A stretch of 64,000 bases of DNA from a virus. Below the pieces are notes generated by a model. The model did no database searches. It was not told where the DNA came from and saw only the letters and a list, made by a program, of their open reading frames with translations. The stretch covers positions 1 through 64,000 of the IMG/VR virus record IMGVR_UViG_3300025314_000014. One strand, given 5' to 3'. The position numbers and the translations under genes were made by a program. This document shows, in pieces, positions 24,369 through 31,568 of the stretch (position 1 is its first letter; each line of letters opens with the position of its first letter).

Positions 24369-24469
24369 TGGAAAGCATTATCATCTTGGCCTTTGTGCCC
24401 TGGGTAGCGGGTTTTATCCTAGTAGTCCTATTCTGGCTGGTTGCAGCCATTATGGGAATGAAGGAGTAA
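24368..24469 (+). CDS. Single-pass membrane micro-protein, 33 aa
   Basis: Coupled by TAATG. Almost wholly one hydrophobic helix (IIILAFVPWVAGFILVVLFW), ending GMKE. Membrane role inferred. Confidence 0.55.
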   Translation: MESIIILAFVPWVAGFILVVLFWLVAAIMGMKE

Positions 24470-24470
24470 C

Positions 24471-24665
24471 ATGAAGGTAAGACTTCACGCAGGCACAAGA
24501 GAGGAATGGATTGTTGAGACAGGGTACCTCTGTATAAAAGATTCCTGTACCATCTTTGAGGGTCTACCTCCTGACTTCGACCTCTCTATTCCCATATCTA
24601 TGAGGGAATTAAAGGTTGTTGCGAAAGGACTCTTTATAGGGGCGGTTAATCCTAATGGCAAGTAA
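24471..24665 (+). CDS. Unknown protein, 64 aa
   Basis: ATG one base after the previous stop, AAGGAG upstream. Beta-rich (VRLHAGTREEWIVETGYLCI). Not recognised; overlaps the next gene by 11 bases. Confidence 0.5.
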   Translation: MKVRLHAGTREEWIVETGYLCIKDSCTIFEGLPPDFDLSIPISMRELKVVAKGLFIGAVNPNGK

Positions 24666-24906
24666 TTACCCACCAGGAGTAACAGGCAACGAGTTTGCCA
24701 TTGCAGGGCCTGACTACGAAAGAGAGTCAGACCTACCCTGTGGTAAGTGTGGAGGCCCTACGATGGAGTTAGGCTATCGACACGAACATTGGATAGCCTG
24801 TCAATGCGGTTGGACTACTGACTTAGAGGAGAGAGAGCCTGACCCAGACCGTGCCTATGATGAGGCTGTTGAACGCAGATTATTCGGAGAGGAGTACCAT
24901 GAGTAG
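24655..24906 (+). CDS. Zinc-ribbon protein, 83 aa
   Basis: LPCGKCGGPTMELGYRHEHW and ACQCGWTTDL hold four Cys and two His, a zinc ribbon, followed by an acidic helical tail. Confidence 0.6.
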   Translation: MASNYPPGVTGNEFAIAGPDYERESDLPCGKCGGPTMELGYRHEHWIACQCGWTTDLEEREPDPDRAYDEAVERRLFGEEYHE

Positions 24907-25081
24907 CGAGGTAGAGATGCAAGAGGAGAGCCGCAGAGAAAACTTCCGTCATGTTATTTCAGAATTGAAGAGAGGATTACAGAGGCTAGATGGCTCATGT
25001 AGGACATCTGCCTCTGGCAATATTAGGGCCATACATGTCCTCTTGAATAACATTCTTGAGGAGGAAACGAGATATAATTGA
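24899..25081 (+). CDS. Unknown helical protein, 60 aa
   Basis: ATG at 24899 overlaps the previous stop region. Charged helix-rich chain (EVEMQEESRRENFRHVISEL). Not recognised. Confidence 0.5.
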   Translation: MSSEVEMQEESRRENFRHVISELKRGLQRLDGSCRTSASGNIRAIHVLLNNILEEETRYN

Positions 25082-25293
25082 TGTTTAGCCTTAGACATTT
25101 AGTTCACAAGCTGAGGGACTTAAACTGTCCTGACCCTATTGCCCATGTCAGGATGCTGCGAACCTTTTGCGGTACACCTGACCGAAGATACTTTCAATGC
25201 GTAGCAGTCTGCAATCCCAAGTGTCAGGTGCCTGATAGGATTGCATCTGATATGTGGCAGGAGCTACAGGAAAGGAGACTGACTCGTGTGTGA
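25081..25293 (+). CDS. Small protein with Cys motif, 70 aa
   Basis: ATG at 25081 overlaps the previous stop (TGATG). Basic N-terminus, then FQCVAVCNPKCQVP, a CxxxCxxxC cluster. Function unknown. Confidence 0.5.
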   Translation: MFSLRHLVHKLRDLNCPDPIAHVRMLRTFCGTPDRRYFQCVAVCNPKCQVPDRIASDMWQELQERRLTRV

Positions 25294-25477
25294 TGAGCAA
25301 TACTGTAACTATGTGGATAGTAGACTAGAGGAGTTAGGGGAGAAACTCCATAGGATAGAGGATTATATCCGTGGGATTGAGCGCCAGCATAACGATGAGA
25401 CCTATGACCTCCGGTGTGACCTCGATAAGGTAGTCAGCGATATTAGAGACATTGAAGGGAGAATCCGCTATGTCTGA
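25286..25477 (+). CDS. Coiled-coil mini-protein, 63 aa
   Basis: GTG start overlapping the previous stop. From residue 11 a continuous heptad-like helix (SRLEELGEKLHRIEDYIRGI). Probably oligomeric; role unknown. Confidence 0.55.
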   Translation: MCDEQYCNYVDSRLEELGEKLHRIEDYIRGIERQHNDETYDLRCDLDKVVSDIRDIEGRIRYV

Positions 25478-25676
25478 ACCTTTGTTCACCGAAAGACACT
25501 ATAAAGTCATTGCTGCTACCCTCGACAAGGCATGGACTGATGGAGCCACAGTTGATGATGAGGAAATCCTTAACTTCATCGTCGATAAGCTGATTGAAAT
25601 GTTCAAGGAGGATAATCCTAGCTTCAATGAGGAGATGTTCCTTGATGCACTAGGCTATGCAGAGGAGAAGTCCTAA
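25470..25676 (+). CDS. Acidic helical protein, 68 aa
   Basis: ATG at 25470 with GGGAGA upstream. FTERHYKVIAATLDKAW then EILNFIVDKLIEMFKEDN; acidic, helical, no Cys. Not recognised. Confidence 0.5.
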   Translation: MSEPLFTERHYKVIAATLDKAWTDGATVDDEEILNFIVDKLIEMFKEDNPSFNEEMFLDALGYAEEKS

Positions 25677-25679
25677 ACC

Positions 25680-25946
25680 TTGAGCACACCTCATTTCAAG
25701 GAAAGGCTCAGGCGCCAGATACTCGAACGGCATGGATTAGTTCGAGCAGGTCAGGGGCATCTGGAATCTGAGCCTAGGCCTCCTCCCAATAGCCATAAGA
25801 CTCTGGCAATGCGCTTGCTTGAGCAGCAATTCAAGAGGCCAATTGAGGAGTTACTAATGGAGGGTTCACTTGAGGAGGTAGGGAAGAGGTTGAGCATTCA
25901 CTTCTCTACTGTTAGTCATTGGAGGGAAAGGCTAGGTTTGAGATGA
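25680..25946 (+). CDS. Helix-turn-helix protein, 88 aa
   Basis: TTG start. The C-terminus (SLEEVGKRLSIHFSTVSHWR) is a helix-turn-helix with the expected Gly-free turn, preceded by a basic N-terminal segment (HFKERLRRQILERHGL). A DNA-binding regulator or recombination accessory, as the recombination genes start just after it. Confidence 0.55.
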   Translation: MSTPHFKERLRRQILERHGLVRAGQGHLESEPRPPPNSHKTLAMRLLEQQFKRPIEELLMEGSLEEVGKRLSIHFSTVSHWRERLGLR

Positions 25947-25976
25947 GATAGTTTTCGTTTGAGTCTGTAGTGGAAA

Positions 25977-26705
25977 TTGATTCAGTCTAGGAAAGGGAAA
26001 CCGCAATTGACACAGGAACCGGTTCGCCTAAGTACGGCTGCACCCACAGGGCAAAGCCCTCTACGTAGGTTCAAAGGTATACTAGGCCAGTACGCTCCAG
26101 AAAAGGTTGAGTTCTCAAGACAGGATGGGACTCCTGGCTCCTTTATGGTTGCCGTATTCGACTTCAAGGAAGTGGAGGTCATAGAGTCTACTGAGCCATA
26201 CCCGTTCCCCATAGCTCAGGTGAGGATAGGCTACGCCCCTCCAACCTCATCGTTTGGGAAGTCAAGATGGGAGGCCCTTGCTAGTTCCGTCCGCAAGCTG
26301 GTGCCTGATGGGGAGTTGGATGCTCTAGTAGGGAAGAGACAGGAGTGGGCTGTTCTCCCTTGCACACTTAACCAGAGGCTTACAGATGAGGATGGCAACG
26401 TTATTCTCAACGAGAAAGGCCGTCCCAAGTATGGTGATGTGGAGGGTGAGTCCTGGCAAATTGTCTCTGTGGATGGCCTAGGGTCAGTAGCTCAGGTTGA
26501 TGCTGACTTCAATGCCTACCTCTCAGCACTAGCCGATGGCAAGACAGAGCAGCAGTTCTATGAGGCAGCACTTACTGACCAGCAGGTTATCACTAAGCCT
26601 ACTGTAGTCAAGGCTCTAACTGATAGGGTTCTCCTGGATACCCTCATTGCAGCAGAGCGGATAACTAGGGACACAGAGGGTGTCCTACACAAGGTACAGT
26701 CATGA
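25977..26705 (+). CDS. Putative ssDNA-binding / recombination accessory protein, 242 aa
   Basis: TTG start (GTGGAAA before it). The core (residues ~35-165) is beta-rich with evenly spaced aromatics (GSFMVAVFDFKEVEVIES; VRIGYAPPTSSFG; WQIVSVDGLGSVAQ), compatible with an OB-like fold, followed by a helical acidic tail. It opens the recombination block (Cas4-like, Sak4-like, ERCC4), where phages often encode a single-strand annealing or SSB partner. No family is firmly recognised, so the role is inferred from place. Confidence 0.4.
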   Translation: MIQSRKGKPQLTQEPVRLSTAAPTGQSPLRRFKGILGQYAPEKVEFSRQDGTPGSFMVAVFDFKEVEVIESTEPYPFPIAQVRIGYAPPTSSFGKSRWEALASSVRKLVPDGELDALVGKRQEWAVLPCTLNQRLTDEDGNVILNEKGRPKYGDVEGESWQIVSVDGLGSVAQVDADFNAYLSALADGKTEQQFYEAALTDQQVITKPTVVKALTDRVLLDTLIAAERITRDTEGVLHKVQS

Positions 26706-27031
26706 GGCAGGGAGTAGAATTAGCTAACCAGCTTGATGCTGACGGCAATCCTAGTGGAGGATATGTCTCTGGAACAGGTCTGCGTATAGATTGGCAGGAT
26801 GGACCTCTAGGAAGAGATGCCGACAGGCAAGAGCCGAATGGTGCTTTTGTGGAGGATGTAATCTATGCCTGTGTAGAACGTATCAGATTCTACAATACAA
26901 CCAGTGAGGGTAAGTTTGCCTGTCGCCAGAACTCCCTAGCTATCACCAAGCTAGAGGAAGCCTTGATGTGGTTGGATAATCGCACTAGGGAAAGAGAATC
27001 CAGAGGAGTGGAGGGGACTCATATCCCCTAG
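26702..27031 (+). CDS. Probable Acb2/Tad1-family cyclic-nucleotide sponge (anti-CBASS/anti-Thoeris)
   Basis: 109 aa. Residues 74-91 (CRQNSLAITKLEEALMWL) match the signature helix of the Acb2/Tad1 hairpin (known members read like GREKSLALTKLQEAKMW). The N-terminal half (LRIDWQDGPLGR, EPNGAFVEDVIYACVERI) and the end RGVEGTH belong to a conserved phage subgroup with this helix. Characterised members are small oligomers that bind signal nucleotides made by CBASS or Thoeris and stop effector activation. It overlaps the previous gene by 4 bases. I recognise the pattern by eye; ligand is unknown. Confidence 0.6.
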   Translation: MRQGVELANQLDADGNPSGGYVSGTGLRIDWQDGPLGRDADRQEPNGAFVEDVIYACVERIRFYNTTSEGKFACRQNSLAITKLEEALMWLDNRTRERESRGVEGTHIP

Positions 27032-27046
27032 AAAGGAGTAATTCCT

Positions 27047-27703
27047 ATGGAGTGGGTTGAGGATACGCATCTTGCCAACCGTATGATAGGGGACTTAGCC
27101 GAGGAGATTAGGATAGATAAGCCTCTACCACACCTCACGGAGCTAATCTATTGCCTCACTAGGTCCTGGTATAACCGCAAGAAGCCTCTTCAACCCACTC
27201 CAAGGGAAACTATGCTCTTTGTTGTAGGTGTGGGCCTAGAGCAGGTATTGCTCAAGCAGCATAGGCAGCATATCGGAGGAGTCCATGACGGTATCTACTA
27301 TGACATAGACTTCCTGGACTATGAGGGAGAGACAGGAGAATTGAAGTCCACTAGGATTTCAGGTGAGAAGTTCCTAGAACGTATTCCCTCTACTTGGATT
27401 AAGCAGGTATTAGGTTATCTCAAGGTCAGAGGTAGAACACAAATAACCCTACCAGCTATGCACCTAATGGGGGACTACAAGCCACCATTTCCTGAGCTTA
27501 GAGTGTGGAAAGGAACTGCCACCCAAGAGGAGATAGATGACAACTGGAGGTGGATGTTACAGAGACGTAATGTCTACCTTGACCATATTGAGAGGGATGA
27601 ACCACCTAAACAGTTCATCTACAACGAGAAGTGGGAGTGTGACTATTGCCCATACAAACTCCTCTGTGATGCTAGAGAGTCAATGAAAGGAGAGACAGGA
27701 TGA
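27047..27703 (+). CDS. Cas4/RecB-like PD-(D/E)XK nuclease with 4Fe-4S cysteines
   Basis: 218 aa. Catalytic core: His80-Asp81, then Glu98-x-Lys100 in YEGETGELKST, the PD-(D/E)XK layout. Four cysteines, Cys36 near the N-terminus and Cys198, Cys201, Cys207 at the C-terminus (CDYCPYKLLC), match the iron-sulfur staple of Cas4/AddB nucleases. These degrade DNA 5'-3' to leave single strands for annealing. No Cas1/Cas2 nearby, so a phage recombination role is likely. AAAGGAG precedes ATG; overlaps the next gene by 4 bases. Confidence 0.8.
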   Translation: MEWVEDTHLANRMIGDLAEEIRIDKPLPHLTELIYCLTRSWYNRKKPLQPTPRETMLFVVGVGLEQVLLKQHRQHIGGVHDGIYYDIDFLDYEGETGELKSTRISGEKFLERIPSTWIKQVLGYLKVRGRTQITLPAMHLMGDYKPPFPELRVWKGTATQEEIDDNWRWMLQRRNVYLDHIERDEPPKQFIYNEKWECDYCPYKLLCDARESMKGETG

Positions 27704-27945
27704 CTACTCACTCACCTCACCCTGATATGCACACTCACGGCCTAGCTGATGGTTGTGACCGATGTGCAGAGCACGCTGATAGGCCTCTTGATAGCCTTGA
27801 TGATGAGAACCTTGATAACCTCGTTCAACGTGTGTTAGGGAAGGCTCCGCCTCGAAGCCTTAACGAGGGCATAGCTATGACCCATGTTGCAGAGGCATTG
27901 GGCTATGCACGGAAGTTATCTTCATTCCTTAGTCATGGGCAGTAA
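27700..27945 (+). CDS. Conserved small His/Cys protein, 81 aa
   Basis: The N-terminus MHTHGLADGCDRCAEHADRP is a recognisable phage mini-protein type with possible metal-binding His/Cys. The rest is helical (LDSLDDENLDNLVQRVLG). Function unknown. Coupled by ATGA with the nuclease. Confidence 0.6.
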   Translation: MTTHSPHPDMHTHGLADGCDRCAEHADRPLDSLDDENLDNLVQRVLGKAPPRSLNEGIAMTHVAEALGYARKLSSFLSHGQ

Positions 27946-28111
27946 GCGTAGAGTGCGCCGACGCTCCTGCCAGACTAAGGCTAGGTATGATACCTATGCC
28001 TCTGCTAATGGAGCGGCTAAGGCACTCTCACGCCCTATGTACCAGATGCATCCTTACAAGTGTAGTTTCTGCCAGGCCTTCCACATTGGTAGGCCTCGAA
28101 AGGAGACATAA
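27935..28111 (+). CDS. Basic zinc-finger protein, 58 aa
   Basis: ATG at 27935 (longer frame lacks a ribosome site). Arg-rich N-terminus (GSKRRVRRRSCQTKARYDTY), then YKCSFCQAFHIGR, the CxxC-x4-H end of a known small phage finger. Likely DNA or RNA binding. Stop overlaps next ATG. Confidence 0.6.
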   Translation: MGSKRRVRRRSCQTKARYDTYASANGAAKALSRPMYQMHPYKCSFCQAFHIGRPRKET

Positions 28112-28263
28112 TGCCTGACATCTATAAGCGAGCCTGGGAGCTACTCCGAATTAGGATAGAACGCAGCCGAAGGCAAACAGTAACCAAGGTAGAGTTGAGG
28201 CTCTGGGCCTTACAAGCACTAGAGCAGGCAGTAAGGGAGGTAGATAATGTCGTCATCAGTTGA
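28111..28263 (+). CDS. Basic helical mini-protein, 50 aa
   Basis: ATG at 28111 through TAATG coupling. One long amphipathic helix pair (KRAWELLRIRIERSRRQTVT). The ribosome site for the next mini-frame lies in its 3' end. Confidence 0.5.
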   Translation: MPDIYKRAWELLRIRIERSRRQTVTKVELRLWALQALEQAVREVDNVVIS

Positions 28264-28297
28264 TGGAGCACTACAAAACATTGAGGCTCTCCGATGA
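28247..28297 (+). CDS. 16-codon frame linking to the Sak4-like gene
   Basis: ATG at 28247 follows GGGAGGT by 7 bases and its TGA overlaps the ATPase ATG as ATGA. The chain (MSSSVDGALQNIEALR) is too short for a fold; translational coupling is the likely purpose. Confidence 0.4.
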   Translation: MSSSVDGALQNIEALR

Positions 28298-29148
28298 TAC
28301 TAAGCCTCGAAGGTGAGGAATCCGTTGGCAAAACAACCTTAGCCTATTCTGCACCCCTGCCCATTGTAGGATTTGGATTTGACCTAGGAGCAGAGCGAGC
28401 TATTTATGGAGGTAGATTCAAGGAACTGTTCGAGGGTCTTAGAATTAATATGGTGCCATACACTAGGAACGAACCCCCTAGTAGTGCATCCTGGCAAGAC
28501 TCTGACATTACCATATTCGAGTTACCTCCCCCAATCCAACTGGACTCAATACGGGTGAAGGGCTGCCATGCCCTCTGGAACTACTTTATCCAGGCACTAG
28601 CTGAGGTAGTGGTAGACCCTCTTATATCCTCCATAGTCATAGACACAATGACTGTAGCAAGACGGATAAAGGCTGATGCCTACCTGGAAAGCCTACAGGA
28701 TAAAGCCTTTGATACTAATGGAATAAGAAAGCTCGGAGTAGAATTGAGGGAACGCCTGCTCCAAATAGAATGGGGTCAGGCCAACGACCCTGTGAGGAAT
28801 ATCTACACCACCTGTGCAGGAGTCAAGAAAAACCTCATTGCTGTCCACCACCTCACGGATGAGTATAAGGAAGTTATAGGCCGCGACGGCAAGGTAGAGA
28901 CAGCTATGACTGGTAATAGGAAACTTGAGGGCCTGAGTCAGACTTACCGTTTCGTGGACGTAGCAATCAGGATGAGTAAGTCAGGAGGTATTCCCTCTGG
29001 CAAGCTACATAAGTGCGGATACAATATGCAGCTTGAAGGAACTATGATGGAGAGTCCATCCTGGGATTCTATTGTAGACCTTATAGCACTTGGGTCTGGT
29101 GAGAGGATACAATTGGAGAGAAGAGCGAAGGCCCAGGTCTCCTCATGA
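28294..29148 (+). CDS. Sak4-like RecA-fold ATPase (recombinase)
   Basis: 284 aa. Walker A GEESVGKTT (residues 7-15) at the extreme N-terminus and Walker B ISSIVIDTMT in the middle, the layout of Sak4/AAA_24 single-strand annealing ATPases in phages. A later KKNLIAVHHLTDEYK with a following polar loop corresponds to the region after sensor 1. Together with the Cas4-like nuclease and ERCC4 nuclease it forms a recombination set. Coupled to the next gene by ATGA. Confidence 0.75.
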   Translation: MILSLEGEESVGKTTLAYSAPLPIVGFGFDLGAERAIYGGRFKELFEGLRINMVPYTRNEPPSSASWQDSDITIFELPPPIQLDSIRVKGCHALWNYFIQALAEVVVDPLISSIVIDTMTVARRIKADAYLESLQDKAFDTNGIRKLGVELRERLLQIEWGQANDPVRNIYTTCAGVKKNLIAVHHLTDEYKEVIGRDGKVETAMTGNRKLEGLSQTYRFVDVAIRMSKSGGIPSGKLHKCGYNMQLEGTMMESPSWDSIVDLIALGSGERIQLERRAKAQVSS

Positions 29149-29396
29149 GTTGCACCTGGTTGACTGTCAAAGAGGCCGCTGACTTCCTCAAGATTAACCC
29201 CAACACTATGCACAGGTATATCAGAGAAGGCCGCCTACTAGCTAACCGCCCTGGGGGTAGGATAATCCGCATTTGCCTAGAAGTCCTTAACGATATGGAT
29301 GCTCCTCCTAGGTGTAAGGTTTGCAATAAAGCCTTCAAGCTCAATAGTGAGGGCCTCTGCTCTGACTGCAACTGGCTCAAGCAGAGGAGCGCCTGA
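29145..29396 (+). CDS. Excisionase-type HTH fused to a zinc ribbon, 83 aa
   Basis: N-terminal half (WLTVKEAADFLKINPNTMHR, YIREGRLLANRPGGR) is an HTH_17/excisionase winged helix; the C-terminal half (RCKVCNKAFKLNSEGLCSDC) is a four-Cys ribbon. The fusion is uncommon. Placed between two recombination enzymes, it may guide them to DNA or regulate the operon. Confidence 0.65.
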   Translation: MSCTWLTVKEAADFLKINPNTMHRYIREGRLLANRPGGRIIRICLEVLNDMDAPPRCKVCNKAFKLNSEGLCSDCNWLKQRSA

Positions 29397-30094
29397 TGCT
29401 TGCAGATAACCATGAACCCTCAGAAGTCATATCACTACTCCAACAAGCACTCTCAGTTGAGGTTGTACCCTTGAATGAGCAAGGCCATGCTGATTACCTT
29501 TGGCAGGGTATAGGTGGTCAACAACAGGCAGAGCGTAAGACCTGGAATGACCTACTCTCCAACCTGGATAGTGTAGAGGACTTGCTACGCCGACAAATGG
29601 CAGCACATCCTGAGACTAGGCTTATGCTTGTAGTTGAGGGGATTGCAACACCCTCTATGCTTGGTACTGATGTATGGACTCCTACACATGGCAAAGCCAG
29701 GCTAATGGTGCCTCGCAAGAACTTCCATCTGCCAATACAGACCGTGTATGCATGGCTCTACCAGGTAGAGAAGTTCATTGAGGTCTACCAGACACCTAAT
29801 ATCTTTGCTACTGCTAGGCTGCTAACATCCTTCTACCGTGCTGACCAGAAGGAAGACCATTCTACCTTTGAGCGATACCTTAAAACTGCCAGTTTCCATC
29901 CTAATCCACAGGTAGCAAAGCTGATGAGTGTAGGTGACGGTATAGGGCCTACACGAGCCCAAGCGTTAATTAACCGCTTCGGCACAGTCTGGGGAGTCCT
30001 CAAAGCCACACCAGGGGAGTTGTCTGAGGTAGAAGGAATGGGATTGAATACTGCTAGGAAACTTCTAAGACAGGTAGGGAGGCCAGATGTTTAG
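29396..30094 (+). CDS. ERCC4/XPF-family structure-specific nuclease
   Basis: 232 aa. The signature is AERKTWNDLL (Glu46-Arg47-Lys48, Asp52), the ERKx3D active site. A helix-hairpin-helix pair closes the chain (IGPTRAQALINRFGTV, VEGMGLNTARKLL). This is the architecture of XPF/MUS81-type nucleases that cut branched DNA. A phage can use it to resolve recombination intermediates before packaging. No helicase domain is attached. Overlaps the next mini-gene. Confidence 0.82.
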   Translation: MLADNHEPSEVISLLQQALSVEVVPLNEQGHADYLWQGIGGQQQAERKTWNDLLSNLDSVEDLLRRQMAAHPETRLMLVVEGIATPSMLGTDVWTPTHGKARLMVPRKNFHLPIQTVYAWLYQVEKFIEVYQTPNIFATARLLTSFYRADQKEDHSTFERYLKTASFHPNPQVAKLMSVGDGIGPTRAQALINRFGTVWGVLKATPGELSEVEGMGLNTARKLLRQVGRPDV

Positions 30095-30242
30095 CTACAA
30101 GTCCTTAGGTGATTTACTGAACAAGAAAGGGTGCCACACACCATATAGGCATATAGCTCTTATGGAATGGAGGCAGAAAGCACTAACCTGTTATGAGGCG
30201 GGAAAAGCCCTTTGGTTTTGGGAGAGGAGATACTATGGCTGA
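30087..30242 (+). CDS. Basic mini-protein, 51 aa
   Basis: ATG at 30087 with AGGGAGG upstream, inside the nuclease 3' end. Basic, aromatic (YRHIALMEWRQKALTCYEAG, WFWERRYYG). Not recognised. Confidence 0.5.
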   Translation: MFSYKSLGDLLNKKGCHTPYRHIALMEWRQKALTCYEAGKALWFWERRYYG

Positions 30243-30432
30243 CTTCTGTGCACAATGTAGTGATGACCTAGGAGCACCAGAAGGTTGGTCTGACCTTAAG
30301 GGTATAGGCCCTGGAGTTGAGGTTCTCTGCGAGGGTTGTGGCTACATCCAGGTAAGTGATACTGGAGAATGTTTAGGGTGTGCTCAACATCCTATAGTAG
30401 CAAAGGAGGAAGATGATGAGGAGTATCGGTAA
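30235..30432 (+). CDS. Cys-rich zinc protein, 65 aa
   Basis: ATG at 30235 after GAGGAGAT. Three knuckles: FCAQCSDDLG, LCEGCGYIQ and CLGCAQHP; ends acidic (KEEDDEEYR). Probably one or two zinc ions; function unknown. Confidence 0.6.
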   Translation: MADFCAQCSDDLGAPEGWSDLKGIGPGVEVLCEGCGYIQVSDTGECLGCAQHPIVAKEEDDEEYR

Positions 30433-30453
30433 GCCAAAGCGGAGTGTATTCCT

Positions 30454-31020
30454 CTGAGTTGGAGAACACTAGGCTGTCTTTCAATTCTAGTAATCCTGAG
30501 CAGCCTAGTCTCTCTCAAGTTTCATGGAGGTGATGATGCCACAGTTCTCAATAGAGAGATTCCTACAGGATGGCAGAGTCCATTACGGACACCTGACCAA
30601 GTTACTGCTGATAGGCGACTGGCTGTGGGAGATGTGCCTGACCTGTCGCTGCGACGTGAATTTTACAAGGACCTATGGAAGCGAGAACTGGAAGTAGCAA
30701 ATGCTCCTACGCCAGCCCCAATCCCAGATACGATTCCCCCCACTGAGAGCCCCAAGATGCCCATGTACGTCACATTCTACAGTTGTCCCCCCTACTGTGG
30801 CGACCCATCTGGGCCGCTCCCACTCGGTGAAGGCCAGGCCGCCTGCGACTGGGCCTACATGGGAAGACGGTTCACGTTAAATGGACAGGAGTGGATATGC
30901 AATGATACCGGCGGGCTCGTTCGTGGCAACCACGTAGACCTCTTTTTCTGGGACGTAAATAATGGCTGGGCTTATCTGGCCCGATATGGAACGGAGGGGA
31001 TTCTGACATGGATACCGTAG
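30454..31020 (+). CDS. Membrane-anchored 3D-domain protein (putative cell-wall enzyme)
   Basis: The frame is open from 30433. I propose CTG 30454 (GGAG 9 bases before) as start, giving a hydrophobic N-terminus (LGCLSILVILSSLVSL) that acts as anchor or signal peptide, a Pro-rich linker, then a C-terminal 3D domain. The latter is shown by GQEWICNDTGGLVRGNHVDL: Asp-Thr-Gly-Gly and Gly-Asn-x-Val-Asp-Leu are the double-psi barrel aspartates of RlpA/MltA-like lytic enzymes. A shorter start is GTG 30625. The 3' half is distinctly GC-richer than its neighbours. Envelope degradation is inferred. Confidence 0.6.
   Translation: MSWRTLGCLSILVILSSLVSLKFHGGDDATVLNREIPTGWQSPLRTPDQVTADRRLAVGDVPDLSLRREFYKDLWKRELEVANAPTPAPIPDTIPPTESPKMPMYVTFYSCPPYCGDPSGPLPLGEGQAACDWAYMGRRFTLNGQEWICNDTGGLVRGNHVDLFFWDVNNGWAYLARYGTEGILTWIP
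30536..30697 (+). CDS. Alternative overlapping frame, 53 aa
   Basis: ATG 30536 has a very good GGAGG 5 bases before it and reads MPQFSIERFLQDGRVHYG with a hydrophobic patch (KLLLIGDWLWEMC). It overlaps the 3D-domain gene in another frame. Both cannot be certain; a nested gene is possible. Confidence 0.3.
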   Translation: MPQFSIERFLQDGRVHYGHLTKLLLIGDWLWEMCLTCRCDVNFTRTYGSENWK

Positions 31021-31568
31021 ATTGGAAGGACCGGCTGACGGAGGATGAGCGGGAGGCAGAGAAACGGCACTTCGAGAGTTTCAAGGGGCGTATCTGCAAT
31101 CAGTGTGGCGAAGGATGGCCATGCGTAACAAAGGGCACTTACGGTTCCCTCACCCGCGCCCGCCTTGAGGTCGCAGCGAAGGAATCCGAGTTGTCGGTTG
31201 TTCAGCGAGACTTGAACGGTGCGAATGCCTACATCGAGGAGGTTCGCAATCAACGAGACAGAGTGGAGGCTGAGGTGGCAGCATACAAAGCGGCGCGAGA
31301 CTGCACTATCAACAACGGCTGGTTACAGGAGGGTTTAGAGTGTAGTGTAGATGGTGACCCTGCTTGTGGCCTTCATCTAAAAATGCAGTTGGATGCATCG
31401 CGGGCGCTGGTGGCGGAGCAGAGGAGAGCGATGGGTGTAATTGAGCCTCGCTTTGTTCCGCGCGGAGGCTGCGACTCTCCTGGGCATGCCAGCCCAGACA
31501 TTTGCTGGTGGTTGGATACCCTTGCTCTTACCGAAGCTGATATGTTGGAGCGGATGGAGGTGAAGTAA
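31008..31568 (+). CDS. Coiled-coil Cys-containing protein, 186 aa
   Basis: Residues ~45-90 form a long coiled coil (LEVAAKESELSVVQRDLNGA). Cys pairs flank it (ICNQCGEGWPC; ECSVDGDPACGLH; GGCDSPGHASPDIC), possible metal sites. Composition is GC-rich like the end of the preceding gene, so both may have arrived together. Family not recognised. Confidence 0.55.
   Translation: MDTVDWKDRLTEDEREAEKRHFESFKGRICNQCGEGWPCVTKGTYGSLTRARLEVAAKESELSVVQRDLNGANAYIEEVRNQRDRVEAEVAAYKAARDCTINNGWLQEGLECSVDGDPACGLHLKMQLDASRALVAEQRRAMGVIEPRFVPRGGCDSPGHASPDICWWLDTLALTEADMLERMEVK

Noticed and set aside
27047-27703. CRISPR adaptation module because of the Cas4-like gene
   Set aside because: No cas1, cas2 or repeat array nearby; phage Cas4-like nucleases commonly act in recombination.
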